Shown: positions 11,301-26,300 of the stretch, piece after piece
Layout of the letters: every line of letters begins with the position of its first letter
How positions within the stretch are numbered: the first letter of the stretch is position 1
NCBI GenBank assembly: GCA_030789695.1
Contig: CM061138.1
Location: forward strand, 184,675,051 to 184,739,050
Direction of reading: 5' to 3'
DNA: 64,000 bases
From: Scilla litardierei
Taxonomy: Eukaryota; Streptophyta; Magnoliopsida; Asparagales; Asparagaceae
Program-made: the position numbers and the translations under genes
The notes under the pieces: generated by a model
Seen by the model: only the letters and a program-made list of their open reading frames with translations
What the model was told of the DNA's origin: nothing
Database searches by the model: none

Positions 11301-14300
11301 GCCTTTCTAAAAAATCCACTAGACGTTGGTTGATCCCAATAACTGCATCTTAGCAAATCAGACTTTACATGCTTCAGACATTCATGTACCAATCCAAGAA
11401 ACGATCTATCTCTACTAGCCAATCAGAAAAAAACCTAAAGGTAGTGCAAGGCATCAAAAGAATCATCTACTTTGACCCTATGTGAAGGGTCATCTCGGCC
11501 ATACATATAATCGACTTCAGTGACATCCTAAGAGTCATTGCATCTTCTATAGCATTGTCATATACCTCTTCATCTAAGACCTCCTACATCGATCTGTCCT
11601 AAACCCACTACCAATGTTTGTATTCTCATCAAAATGGTCTCTCCTCATGCTTTCATGCTTCTAGTCATCTAAGACATGTGATGATCACCCGAAGGGTTCA
11701 AGATGGCTGCTCTAACACAAAGTATTCCTCTATGTTTTGATTGTTTGTATCATTCATGTTGTTTAAAATTTTACCATTATGTAAAATCATACAAGCTAAC
11801 TAAGAATGATAGTGTAATATAAAGCAAAACACATTACTATCCAATCCTAGGGTCAAAACTATGCATGTGCACTAATAATGAAAAGGAAAAATGAAATTGT
11901 AAGGCTTGATTCTATATGCTAAAATAAAACCACAATATCAGGATGGTGATGCGGGCACACAAAATGAGAAAAAGAAACAATATGCAATTAACAATAATAC
12001 ACATCTAATCCGAAACAAAATAATTGAAATTATTTTGAAATTTTAACAATTAAGGATTCAATTTAGATTAGAAGTTACCCCAAAGAAGATCAGTTTGTGT
12101 GTGATGTATGGTAGGAATCATTAGATGATCAATCTGTTAAAAAAATTCATCCAAAAATCTTAATAAAAACAAGCTCTAAATCATTAACACGGCTTCAAGT
12201 CTGGTTCTGGCTTGAGTCTCTCTCAGTCTAAGTTGACTGAGTTGGCTCAACCAACTAAATTTGGCTCAGGCACTGTGGCTAGGCTCATTTCTGAGTGGAA
12301 TCGGGTCAGGTTCCTTCTTGAACTCAGATCTAATTACTCTTTGCAGGTCGAACCATGCTAGATCGGATTTGGATCTTTAAAGTTGGACCTAAATTGAATT
12401 CGGATTGGGTAGTAGTCAGATCTTTAACACAACCAATTGGGTCCAGATCTTGAACCAAACCCTAATTGAATCAAGGCAGCCAATGGTGATAGCATCAGAC
12501 AGCAATGTAGCGACAATGATGAATCTCCGTTGGGATGACGACATTAACAACGGTAACAATTAACAATGGAGATTAACAATGGAGATGAAGAAGATGGATG
12601 TGATGACATAAGACCTCAACAATCACGGGGTAAAAACTAAAGACAATGACGATAAAGCCTGGAGATGAAGGTTGATAAAGTTGGGGTGATTGTTGATGTC
12701 GATGAATTTGTGGATAAAGGTGATGCATGTTGATGAGGGTAATGTGCGGATAAACGAGAATGACGTAGCAGTGTGACAGTGACGACAGAAAATAATAAAA
12801 TCAGTGTGACAGTGACGACAGAAAATAATAAAATCATTGATGTTGAGGGCTCCGAATGATCAAGATCTTGTCGTCGATGTATGTGGTCGAGAGGAGGTCT
12901 GATGATGAGATTGAGGTGGTGGCGGGATAGTGGTTTTAGGGGTTTGCTAAAGTTGGGTTACGATTATGGTTTTGTCAGGGTTAGGGTAGCGAGGAAGAGG
13001 ATGAACACTAACGTTTTTCATATTGATTTTAATTTTTTGACTAATTGAAACGACAGTTCGATGGTTATGGTTATGTTGTTTTTACCCATGAAAGATCTAA
13101 TGGAAGAAAAGATGATAAACTTTGGATATACTTTACTTTGATACAAATTTGACATGGGACAAGAGTAGATCTAAATTTAAGATTCTAATATTCCAAGTTG
13201 GTGGAAAATTAAAGAATGGAATGAATCTAAGAATTTAGAGATAAAAATTTGGGATTTGATATCAAAATAGAGTTTGGATCTCACGCACCCACTCTCAACT
13301 CCTCACAAGAAAAGATAGTTCAAGAAAAGGTTCCTCGCGAACCTATCTAGAATCTCTCAAAATAATAATTACAAATTCATTACTAAAAAGTTATAATATA
13401 TCCATATTTAAAGGCAATCCCACATACATAACACGTATAATTCAAAATCAACTAAAATAAAATAAAAACTTACATCTGCAACTCATGAAACTCAAAAATA
13501 AAAAAATTTAAATAAATCTAACTATAAACTCACTAAATAAAATAAAAACTTCAAAATAAAAAGCACATCTGCAACACGTGCAACTCAAAAATCAAATAAA
13601 AATTAAAACAATCTAACTCTAAACTAAGTCTAGAAGCAGATGGAGTCAGATCCCCATCACATATTATATATGCCTACATAAACATACACAGAGATTTCAT
13701 AAGATTTCATATAGTTAGGTTCTTGACTTTTTTTGCATGGCAATGTCGTGCGCAAATACAAGTTGAGAAAAATAACATAAGCGTAAAAGGATCCTTTGCA
13801 AGTAAACCTCACCCAATCAACATGTTTAGCTGTCACATGCAGGCGAGAACTAACTCTATTGCTAGGGTGAGTACTATAGAAATCAAAAAATACAAGCAAA
13901 CAAAATTACCTGCAAAACTCGTTTTTGCCGGGCCTCTTGATTTTGGGCATCACGGTCAACCATCGAGGGATGATTTGTTAACTTATGTGGATGATCAACA
14001 CCACCGTCTTTCTGATAGCAGGCATTGCATACATCAAAATCAGGGCATATTTCACAACGCCATCCCTGACCAGCTTCGACATCATGATGGCAGACAGTAC
14101 ATGTGGTCACAAATGCAGGTGCGGTTGGATTATGAAGGTGATATAAGACCATCATTGAGGAATGCTTAGCACGGCGTAGAGTGTCATATTGATAATGGTT
14201 TCCTTGACAGAGGCTCAGAAATGCCTGTCGCGTATCAAAAAACTCGCTTTCAAGAATTTCATCTTTATCTTTAGTATCTGAAGGTACGCCACTAATCTCC

Positions 14301-17300
14301 ACCTGCTTGAGAAAATTTCATTTAAGAGATATACATGCATGCATACATATATATAATTGTGTGTGTGTGTGTTGTATGTGTTGTGTGTGTGGGGGTAGCT
14401 GCATGGGTTTGGGCATGGGTTTGGGGGTGCAGGTGTGTGGATGGCATGCGTTGAATAAAATAGAAGATTTCACACTTAGTGGTGACAGGGTTTCAGATCA
14501 CCAACTCACGGGGTACATATCATGCTTATCCCTACTATTGACAGGATGACGTTCCCTCTCATCAAGTCTTTGTTCCGTATCATAACACCTGAACCAAAAA
14601 AAAGTTCAAGACAAAAATACCTATAAATAACCACTTCAACATAAAAAAAAAGTATAACATGGTATACACAATATATGCCAAACAAATCAGGTGATCTTCT
14701 AATCAATAATAATCTCCAAAATCACACATAAAAAAGAAGAGATAAAATAGCGGTCTGACTTTCTTTGTTTCTCCTGGGGTATCAACTACTTCCAAAGATT
14801 TACAGAATGGACAGCAGACAAAATAATGCCACGGTTAATGAGATGCCTAAATGCAGCAATAAACAAACTGAACCAAGAGAGTAACTGTTCTGGACAACAG
14901 GGAAAGTAGATGATGAGCTATGGGGGAAGCAGATGGCAAGATACCCAGGTCAAAGCAATGTCTACAATTCATGAAGTTCAATCCATGTCTGGTGGCACTC
15001 AGCTTAATAAAAAGTCAACAAATGATTTTTGACTAATATATTAGTTAATAACCTAACCCTAACCCTAAATCAATGTCTTGCAGATCTCAGCCGAAAAATG
15101 AGCAAAGGGTTCCAGGTAATTACTAAACAAGAAATGCTTAGAATCTCAACAAGAATTTCAAAAGATTGAGTGGAGCAAAGTATTCGTATATGATTTTAGG
15201 GGAAAAAAATAACTCGTATTCTAAGGCGATATTCCGATTTAAAGAGAAACAACACATTAGTTCTCACAGAAGAATGCTGTTGCTATAATGTAAATAACAT
15301 ATGAAACACACTCCAAATCGAAAACACACGACATAACTTAAACAACATGGACCTACTAGGAAGACATGGTTTTGTCCATCACATACACTAGTCTTTGAAG
15401 AAACAAACTACAAAACCCAGTTTCCCAACAAAGAAAAGATAATGTAAAAAAGGCTTTCCTGATAAAATTAACCATATCGTGTCCCAAAGGTCCGGTGCAC
15501 ACATATTATCCAGTAAACAATATAATTTATTGGGTAAATTATTCAAAATTACGTTTATCTTTCAAAATATAATTTATCTTTCACTACTTCGGTCAAAACT
15601 ACACTTAATCATTTATGCTTCCAAATTATTCAAAACTCCCATGAACTCTATTATTTTGGATAGTTTTTAATATGACGAAAAAAAATCCAAAAATATAAAA
15701 TCTTACCATTTTCGACCAACTTGAAAACTATTTCCCATTTTGACCAAGTATTGGCCACGTCTGCGGCCGCCACATGCGCGGGTGTCGACTAGGACAACTG
15801 GGTTTTGGCCGTGGTTGCCAACCGCGGCCAAAACCCGGGTTTTCGGATCATCTTAGCATTTGGCCGCGGTTGCCAACCGCGGCCAATTGCAAAAACCCTA
15901 CTTAGAGCAGCCAGCAGCTGCCCTCCCTCTTTCACGCGAAAATCCCCCACAAACCATTGGCTGGTATCCTTCTCTCAAGCGAAAAATCACCAAAAATTCT
16001 CATTTACTTCTGCAAAATCCCCAAAAAAATATTCGGGTTTCTTGAAGATTGAGGTGAGCAAAAGCCATCTTACTCCAAATCTCTCAAATTTGTATGCACA
16101 TCAAATTTTGTTATAATTTTGTTTTAATTTTGAAGATGTCATCTATAACTTCAAATCTCTCAAATTTGTATGCATATCCAAGTTGTATGCACATCCAATT
16201 TTAAAGCAACCACTAAATCCATCAAATTTGAGGAGATTATTAAAAAAATTCAGATTATATTTATTTGTTGCATATGTAAAATTTTGTTATTTAAAATATA
16301 TCTAAAAATTTCAGCTTATAAAATTTTCTTTTATCAGATATGGAGTCAGTACTCATTTCTGATTTGGTCTTGTATGACCAAGCACATCATTCTGCACATA
16401 TACAGCCTGGTCAGGTATGAACAACCTTCATGAGTTATCTTGATATGTACGGTAGAAATCTTTGTAATCTTGCATGAAGATATTAACTTTTCGCATTTAT
16501 TGGATGCAGGCGGATATTATTTTAGTTGTGGACCACACGCGGAAACATTCCGCATGGGATTTAGATGAGCATGCGATGCAATATATGGAAATGGCGAGGC
16601 TGGACGTATGTGCTATGTTGAAGTGGATATGGTTGGACTCGGCATTAATTACTGCATTGGTTGAGAGATAGAGGCCCAAGACCAATACATTTCATTTTCG
16701 GCAAGATGAGAAGACGATCACGTTGCAGGACGTGGCAATCATCACGGGCCATCCTATTGAGGGGATCCCCATATGGAAACATCCAAGCCGGCTAGATTGG
16801 ACAGAGTTGATGGAGCGGCTCCTTGGACAGACATCCACAGAAAACCAAGGAGCCAAGGTAAAACTTAGCTGGATGGGAGAAACCTTTATGGATTTGCCTG
16901 CAGAAGCCACCCCAGAGGAGATTCAGCAATATACTCGGGCATATATTCTACATATGATTGGCACATTATTGGTACCACATCCAAGTAAAGGTTCGGTGCA
17001 CCTCCGGTGATTGACATAGATGGAGAATATGGAAACCATTAGATGGTATTCCTGGAAAAGTGTTGTGATTGCACAAATGTACTCAAAGCTAAGTAAGGTG
17101 GCATGAAGGAAAACATCAAGGTTATACGCATGCTCCACCTTATTGCAGGTATAAAATTTTTTTCTAAGTTACATTGTAATATTTTTATAGATATAGTAAC
17201 AGTCGCTGATAAATTCATATTCATAGGTATGGTCATGGAAGAGGTTGCATATATGCATGCCGACATTCTCCCAAAACATATTGGATGTCACCCTCCCTTT

Positions 17301-20300
17301 AGGATGCACGTGGCATGTGCCAAGCACATTCCGGGATACTCCTCAGTGGCAACTTGATTACTATATAAACGAGCTTGACACGTTAGTGCCTACACAAGTA
17401 TGAAGTTGTAAATTGTAGATAGTGATGTGAATTAATAATACATTCATATAATGGAGTCTGATGGTTTATTTATATTTTTCATTCTTATTAGTGATCTGTG
17501 AGCCATATAATAAGCGATATGAGCATCTTCCTGAGTTATGTGTAGCAGAACAAAGCGGGCGTGCGTGTGTACATATATTTTGCTTCGATGCAGTGGAGAT
17601 ACATTTATCAGATCGTGTTTTACGCCAATTTGGTATCCCTCAGCATATCCCAGTAGCAGTTCCAGTCATGCTGGTGAGGACCGGCATGACACATCGACAA
17701 TGGAATGAAGCCACTATGACGCCTCTCATGCAGTGGTTCAGTAGGGCAGATCATGTTTTTGGACATGGGAATGTCGTAAGTGTAGACGATTATATGGAAT
17801 GGTATTGGAAGATCACAAGGCGGTGGATATATAATAGGCATGATGGAATGGTATTGGAAGATCACAAGGCGGTGGATATATAGTAGGCATGAATGAGACA
17901 TTGAGCATGATGCTCCATTCCGTAATTGCTTTCATCACGTCGGTCTTTGTATCTACAGATCACCGATGTTCAACACTCACCTACTACTGGGAAGCCTTGG
18001 CTCTACATGTCTTTCTTGGGTATTCCTCATAATTGTAGCATTAACTCCTCTCTGGCAACGGCTATTCAAATGGCACATCTGTATTGTCTGCAAAAGATTG
18101 ATGTATCCATTCTGTATCATCTACGTTCAAATCGGCAGCAAATTGAATGCTATCCTCCCTCACAACAGCATGTTCATAGTTATCTGAGACATCACTTTCT
18201 TCCTCCACCTGCCTTGTCATGGATGTCGATGCTCCTATAAATGTGGGTTTAGCAATATCTTCAGGAAGCACATTTGCTTGATTGGTCAACGACTCCGATA
18301 CATATGGGCCTTGCATATAAGTTGAGTAGGTTGCATGACCTCTATGTCTCGCAACATTCCAACTGCAAATGTCATGAAAAAGTGAAATGTTTAAAATATC
18401 GAATTTACTTCATGCAGATATAACATAAACTTATGTATTACTTCAAAAATGTCGATACTTATGCATTCTCTTGTGGGTGGTACAAACACCATTCTCCCGT
18501 CATATTCTCTATAGGATGGTACTCTAGATTTGGACAATATGACATAAAGTCTGCAGAGTCATTACCTATGTCCAGCATACGAGCAAATGTGCTGTGTGGT
18601 TCACTCACTCGTGTGCTGATTATTGCTTCTTTTTCCACATAAATTTCAACTGACCATTGAACTTCACCCAAGCTAAATAGAAACTCCATATCACTGTCAT
18701 CTGATATCTTCACAGCTTACAGCTGTAAACTTGTGATCCATTATGGGCCATTTGCACACCAGATTCACTGCATACTCATGACGGCTTATTCTTGTGACCT
18801 GGTATATCCAATCCACTAGTTCGGAATACGTTGGCGGTCTTCTTACAATAATTGATCTCACCTCCCACCGACATACCTCTGTTTGTGATTTTCATCAATT
18901 ACTAAATCTCCATCAAAATAGCATGTGACAAACATCCGTTCACTTGACATTCTTATAACCCTGCACAAACACCGTCATTTAGTGTTTGCTTTACAACTAA
19001 AAATATTTTAAAGTATTATATAAGCTTCACAAATTGCCTCTGGTACAAAGGTGATACATTTGAAGTAAGGCATGACATCTTCAACATGATAACAAAATTA
19101 TACCAAAATTTTCAAGAACGCCTAAAATTAAGCTTCGGATTATAATAAAATTATAACAACATTATTAACTAATTTTCAGGAGCTTATAACGACAATATAA
19201 GCTTCAATGGGGATTTTGCTCGCCTCAATCTTCAAGAACACCGAAGAACTTTTTGGGATTTTGCGGAAGTATTGGAGTTTGGGTTTTTGCAAACGTAGGT
19301 GAGATTTGCATGAGAGGAGGGCAGCCGCTTGGCTAGCTAAAGTACTATGTGATAGGTCAAGGTTGGCAACCACGGCCAATCGCGTTTGGCCGTGGTTGGC
19401 AACCGCGGCCAAATGTGAATCTCGCCCGTGAGTTGGGTTTTGGCAACCACGGCCAAAACCCAGTCGTCCTGGTTAGCACCTGCACCCGCGGCACGCACTG
19501 ACGTGGCCAATACTTGGTCGAAATTGGGAAAAAGTTTTCAAGTTGGTATAAATGGTAATATTTTATATTTTTTGGATTTTATTCAAAAATCGTCATTTTG
19601 AATAATTTGAAAACATATAGGTAGCTTTGATAAATGTACCGAAAACTAAATGTAGTTTTGAATAATATGGCCTAATTTATACGTGTTGCTGGTGATTTGG
19701 TGAACCTTACTAATGCATGAATTTACACGTACTAATTATTCCTAAATGAAAGCAACATACATACCTCATGCTGATGGGGAAATATTTGTACACTTGTAAA
19801 CACAACCACAGTAAGCTCTAGCAGAAGTCACCAGAGTAACACAATCATTAAGGTCATGGTAGTGAAACTTGGTGCTGTCAGCAACCCACTTTTTTTACTA
19901 CTCAAGGCTTTGAGACATTTCGAAATCGGGAAATCTCTACAGGAGCAAGTACTATTAGAGAACAATTAGCCGATTTGGATTTGCAAATTATTATAGATAA
20001 TTCATTGGTAGAATGGAAGGAATTAGGAGATGAAGAGTCTGCTGGAAACGAATGGGAAGATAGACGCATGGAAAAATTCGAAGATAGAAAGGATTTTTTT
20101 GGTTAGACGCATGGAATAATTCGAAGGTAGAATGGGAAGATAGAAAAATTCGAAGAAGAAAGGATTTTTTGGTTAGACGCATGGAATTACTGCCATTTCC
20201 ATGCCTACAGTTAGTTGCAGAGGCATTTTCAGCAATATGAATAAAGTGGGTAAAGTATTAGAAACTCACACTTCGAATTTCCCCTTTCAACGCATTACAT

Positions 20301-23300
20301 GCACCTAATTGTACCACAGTGCAGAAACAGCTGCTACTACAACATTAATTACCAGGATGCACCTGGAACATCACATCGCAAGCAAATTTATTAAAATATA
20401 TAATTTTAACCTCCCTAAAACAATGACACCTCGAGGGATGCATTAGAAGGATGGGGAATGTGGTGGCAAGAAAATGTAGGAATGATACATTAATGATACA
20501 TCAAGGAACACGCTGTAGAAGGGAACAAGAGACTTGAGGAATGATGGCACCGACAAGAACATACTGGAGAAGGGACACCATTGAAAATTACTGGAAACTT
20601 ATAAAGAAAACTAAAATGACATGCTAAGGAGTTTTATGAAACTTTAATGGTACCACTGCGACTTTATGTGAACGTAATATAATGATAACAGACCGCAGGG
20701 GCATATCGTGGATACTGAAGTGATACAATGCAGGGCACCCGTCTGAAGTCATACATATGAGTGAAACTATGATCTATATTTAAAAAACAGAAATTGTTAA
20801 GAACAAAACAGAAATTTCTAGTTTTCATCAAAATTCAAATGTCAATTTAACAGCAGATCTAATTAAAAGTGATACAATCCAGGGCACCCCTCTCTCTTCA
20901 TGTCATCTAGACATAACAAGCGACATTCGAATTATCTATATATTGATCTGACCTTGTCCAGAATATACCATTCAAAGGCAATGATATTATCCACTAGGGT
21001 TTGAAGAGGAAAAGATTGATTTTTATTAATAAAAACTGAAAGAAAATAAGACAGTGGCCACAGTCGAGAGGGGGACCGCTCTCCCAAGCTTCTATTCGAG
21101 AGAAAGCCGCACTCTCCAATCAATAGAGGGAATCTCTCAACCTCTAGGAAAATCTCACACAAAATTCGGCATCCCCTCGCATCCCCTCGAATTCCCCCTA
21201 CCCCTTATTTATAATAATCATCTATTTAATAAAACTACAGAAATATCACTAAGGCAGAAAATTACAAAAAGACCACCTAAATTGAAAATTACGAGAATGC
21301 CAAAATTCCAAAATTACAAGTCTGGCCTTTTAGATAGAATGTGGTCTCATCATTACTCCGTCCCCGAAGAACCATTTTTTCCTCAAGGTGGTGGTGCACG
21401 AAAACCATGGGCATGCTATTCCAAGTGAAGATGTGTGTCTCCTCCTGGCTCTTCTCTCTCCATCGCATCGTCTGCGTCTGCTATCAACAGTTAGAGAGCG
21501 TGATTACGACAACGATGCCCAGGGTAAACTTTGTATAGCAGTTGAAACACAACACCTTCGCCCGCTCGTCTCTCATCTCAGCATCTGTCATGAGCATGTA
21601 TTGTCTTTCCTACAGTGGCTCGCTGTTTTTCTCCTTAGTGGACTATTCTTCTCGTGCTGGTGCCTTTTGCCACCCACTGGTTTCTGGCTGTGAATATTGG
21701 GTTCACTCCAATCCCCCCGGACCACCGCTCTGCGAGACGATCCTTAACCAACTGAGATAGGTCCATCGTCTCCATTAATCCCATGTTATATGCGGAGCTC
21801 AGCTCGGATGTGTGCCTTGAGCCCCTTCATGAAGCTCTCCTTTAAGGTCTTCCCTGGACTATCCCTCACGCGTCCCGAGAGTGCATCAAACTTCTTCCAA
21901 TACTCCCTGACAGATTCATACTGTCTTGGTGACAGCTGTTTCTTTAGATTTCCTCCATATGTATCTCGAAACATGTCCACCAAATAGTGTTTGATCTCTT
22001 TCCATGAGCATCTAGTTCGCATATCCGCCCTCCATTAAAACCAAGAGAGCCGTTCCTTCAAAAAGATGCACATCGCATCCAGCTTTTGCCCTTCCATCAG
22101 CCGAGTCACTGCACAGAATCTCCCAGTTCTGTAGATCCAGTCATTGTCGCGTCGTACCTCTCTGTGACGCACATAGTCCCTCAGTGGGCCGCCGTCTCCA
22201 TCTCCATCGCTGCCCCATTCATATTCATCCCAAATGTAGTCGTCAACCCCCTCCTCAAGACCCGGATCCTCATCATAATCATCCTGGAACTCCTCGTAGG
22301 CCAGAAGAACTCGACATTGTCGCCTTCCTGTCGCAAACCAAGGCCCACAAAGCTCCTGAAGCTCTTCTACGTCATCCTCATACCCAGGAAGAAGCCCAAA
22401 ATCATCGTCGAAGTCTCGACGAGCCCCCAGAAAGCTCGGATGATCTTTCGTTGGCTCGGCAAATAGTTGGTGTGCCGCCAAGGGACCGCATGGGCCCTAG
22501 CGCCCTGCCGTAGGGCTGCAGGGCCCTTGTGGCCCTGTTACAGGGCCGCTGGACCCTACCGATCTAGCAGGGGCCGCTGGGCCCCCGATAAGCACGGCTA
22601 GGGTTTCCCCCTTCGTGTGATCTTCCGCTCCAGCAGATCCTTACTCCGCGTCAAATAGAAGACCTTCTCTGAATTCTTCTTCCTTCTCCTTCTTTTTCGC
22701 CAAAGTTGCAGCCTTTTGCCCTAAATCTGGCTTTCACCCAAATCTGAATTCTTCACCGCCGTTAGATCTGAAATTTGTTGCGTTATGGTTTGCAAGATAG
22801 CTCACAATCTGGTTTCCATCGCCTTCGTTGTTTTCCACCCTTCCTCAATCGATGCCCTTGAAAAACATTCTAGAAGGGATATGAATAGGGTGTATGTCAC
22901 AAATAAAAAATATCACAAGATCATATAGATGTAAAGCATAGATTTTTAACACCGCCTCTACTCCGACCTCTCCCCGATGATTTAAAAACCCTTTTATAAC
23001 CAAAAAGAAAAACTTGATCACTCTTGCAAGTGGTGATTGAACCGTACAAGATATCGTTCAAGGAATTTAACGATCAACGATAGCTTCTGAATGAAGATAT
23101 TCTAAAATACAATTTCACTCCAAAAATAATCTCACGGTTCAAATACAGAGAATAAATTCAGAATATATCATTGTGGTGTATATTATGTCGTGCTATGCAA
23201 CATCGGTAGAGAAAGGTATGAACTTTTCTGCTTCACGCCTGGAAGTCTTCTTCATCAAACTCTGATGGACTCTTGAAGCTTAGATGGAGAAGGATGATTT

Positions 23301-26300
23301 CGGCTAGCAAGAAGAATGATGGAGCTCTCAATAATTTCAACTAGTTCCCTTTGTCCAAAGGTTGGCTCATCCCCTTTTATAAAGATTTAGGGAACTTCAA
23401 ACTAATCTTCAATTACACTTCTCAGTCTTCAATTAAAAATACTTTGATTGCTCTTGGATTTGGATGACTTCCTTTTTAATTAGAAACCCCAAGGAATTAG
23501 TCCTCAACATCAACTAAGACTTTTAGTCATCCATGGAAAGTAAAATCTGGAAGTTTGACTGGTCAAACTGGCCAAACATGGCTCCTGCGTGTATGGCACA
23601 GTCGTGCCAAATCTCCCAAACTTTTGGCACGATCGTGCCAACTGTACAGAGACTTGTTCGGGAATTACGCAGATTGTGGCACAATGTGCCAAATCTTCCA
23701 TACATTTGGCACAGTCATGCCAACTGTACAAATACTTGTTCAGGAATTACATAGGTTGTGGCACAGCTGTGCCACTTTTTGCACTGGTTTGGCATGGTCG
23801 TGTCAAACCATGTTTTGCACTTTTTGGCTCAGTTTAACCTAAAATTCACTCGATAAACGTGTTAAAGCCATACAACTTGTTTGGCATTATCAAAATTAAG
23901 TTTTGACCTTAGTTAATGAGCTAACAAGGCCAACAATCTCCTCATTTTTTATGATGGCAAACAAACATAGAAAAATTGAGACAAATAAGTGTAGAGCAAG
24001 TCAAATAGTTCACAAGATCATGAACATGATATGATGCTCCCCCTATCTATGTGCACTCCAGAAAAATTATGATAAGCTCCCCCTAAATCTGTGCATCTCA
24101 ATTCTTTCAAATTTTCAAATCAAATTTTCACAAATTTTCTATTCCTCTCCCACTTTTGTCATCAATCGAAAAGGTTAGCCAAGGAAGAGAATCACCAATT
24201 ACATTGAGAAAGCTAAGGAAAAGACATGAAACAACGCCAGCATATCGCATATCGAAGAAACACGAAATTGACAATGACGTTCACATTAACGTGTACTTCC
24301 CACTAACACAAAGTATGTATAATGTCCTGATCATCGAAAGAATACCTTCATTGCATTACTTGAAAATAAAAAGAAGATATCATCGTACAATTTACTTCAA
24401 ATAATGGGTGAACACTTAGAAGATCAAAAAATCAAATCCTAACACCGTCTTATGCAAATTTTCTAAAATCATCTTTTTGGAATAGCTATTAAGTATATGG
24501 TAGGGAGACAACCAACATAGGAACCATGTTGTTAGATTTTGAATCCTTTAGAGTTGAGGTACACTAAATGGTTACTTCATATACCACAATCATACGCATT
24601 GCTCAATACACCCCCGAAATCCGGTTATAAGCCGTCGGTATCAAATATATTTGGCAATGTTCTATTTTTTTACTTTGTTTTTCTTTTTCCTTTGACAATA
24701 TACTTTTCTATTTGTTCATTTTTCATTTTTCTTTCATTTTTACAACAGTGGTGTTTGAGAATAGTGACACATGAAGGCATATACATATTCGACTCCTACT
24801 ACTCAAATATCCAAAAGAGAAATATATATCTATTATACAAACGAGGACTTTTTTAAATTTTGTCCTACGTGGACACCAAAGTATGACTAGGACAAACATT
24901 GATGACTAGGATGCTGACTAGGACAATGACAATAGAAAAAATGATTTGAATTTGAAATCTGGGGGAACATATTGATGTGAGAAATAAAACTTGGGCGAAA
25001 AATAAACGAGGTTTGATTTTTGTGTGGGCGGAAAGCTAAAGGGTGAAAATATTTATTTTGAATTTGCCCTACTAGGACAAAGGGTTGTCCTGTGTGGCAC
25101 CCCTTTGTCCTACTAGGACAGTATTTGGAAGAGTTGGGTGGGCCCAATGAGGTGTGGGTGATGGATTCGTTGTGGAGTTGTGTGTTTTAGTGTAAACCCA
25201 AAACAAAAGCCCACCACAAAAATCCAAAGACCTCTCATCTTCACCCTATTTATGGGTTTGCCATCACTCTTTTTCCACTCTGCACCGTGGTTTTTTGCGC
25301 TTTAGTCATTGCTTTTGCGCCCCTACGACGACTGACCATTGGTTTCTTTTCGACGTCGGTATTGCGCCCGGAAGACAACTGTCCCCATTCTTGCGCCCGG
25401 GAAACGACTGCCCCCATCAGCATTTCGCTCGTGAGCCAGATGTCTCCGTCGGTTTCGCGCCCGGGAGACGACCTTTGATGTGCCCTTTGGGGACGGGCAT
25501 TCGCTTATACATATATATACACACACACGTAAAGACAATTCAAGATTCAGTCTCTTTAGATTCTAAGCATCATCCAACTATTTTCCATAAATCATACAAC
25601 TTTATCAACTCATTAATCTCAAACAATTAAGCATGCTAATAACAACTAACACTCGATCATTCATAATTCGAGTATGTGGATTCTTCATTAATATGAAACA
25701 TCTTCATCAAAATCATTTTTAATGTTTTTAGGATTTCTAACTAGTTTCATATTAATTTCACATAAAATCCCAATGACATTGAGATGGACATGCATGCACA
25801 TATAATAGATGAGATAGCATATAATGACATGGCATAGTAAGCAATGTGTAGAGGTTAGATACAATGTTTAAGTATGTGCATGTGCATGAAAAGCGAGCTA
25901 ATGCTCAACTAACGATATAATCCCTAACTTCCCTAGAATAAAACAAAATTGTTTTTGATACAAGGGTTTGGTGAAAGTATCTGTTAATTGTTTCTCGGTA
26001 TCAACATATCCTAAAGAGATATCTTTCTTATCAACATGATCTTTAAGGAAGTGATGACAAACATTGATATGCTCAGTCCTAAGTGTAAAATGGGATTTTT
26101 AGATATGTTTATAGTACTCATATTATCACACCAAGTTATTGTTGGTTGGAAAGTAAGACCGTAATCTCTTAGGATTTGTCTCATCCATAGGATTTGAGCA
26201 CAACACCCCGTCGAAACACATTCGGCTTTGGTTGTACTCAAAGATATAGAGTTTTGCTTCTTGGAAAATCAAGAAACTAGAGACATGCCAAGTAATTGGC

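Larger units (their letters stand above)
6270..13659 (-). mobile_element. LTR-element pair in the 8.2-kb HAC intron (LTRs 6270-6703 and 13150-13659)
   Basis: Two related direct repeats share the words 'gcacccactctcaact' and 'ggatccccat'. Read on the minus strand, a PBS-like TTTGTATCAAAG follows the right copy near 13135-13148, resembling the initiator-Met PBS. No coding domain is recognisable between them. The expected 5-bp duplication is not seen, so they could also be two independent solo LTRs. The right copy carries an extra internal duplication. Without this insertion the host intron would be about 0.8 kb. Confidence 0.5.
15532..19672. mobile_element. Mutator-like element (MULE) with long TIRs and two convergent gene remnants
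   Basis: Long imperfect terminal inverted repeats, left about 15532-16062 and right about 19209-19672. They share ends GGGTAAATTATTCAAAA and GGCCATATTATTCAAAA and a GC-rich 'ttggccgcggttgccaac' block. A 9-bp target duplication (TAATTTATT at 15523-15531, TAATTTATA at 19673-19681, 8 of 9 equal) is diagnostic of Mutator. Inside, a plant-mobile-domain pseudogene runs rightward from the left TIR, and a transposase N-terminal fragment runs leftward from the right TIR. The catalytic DDE part of the transposase is missing. Confidence 0.85.

Noticed and set aside
13723..14169. Plus-strand 148-codon frame
   Set aside because: Antisense to the second ZZ exon; codons follow the HAC frame on the other strand.
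15051..15069. Telomere-like repeat
   Set aside because: Only about three units of CCTAA type; too short to call an interstitial telomere.
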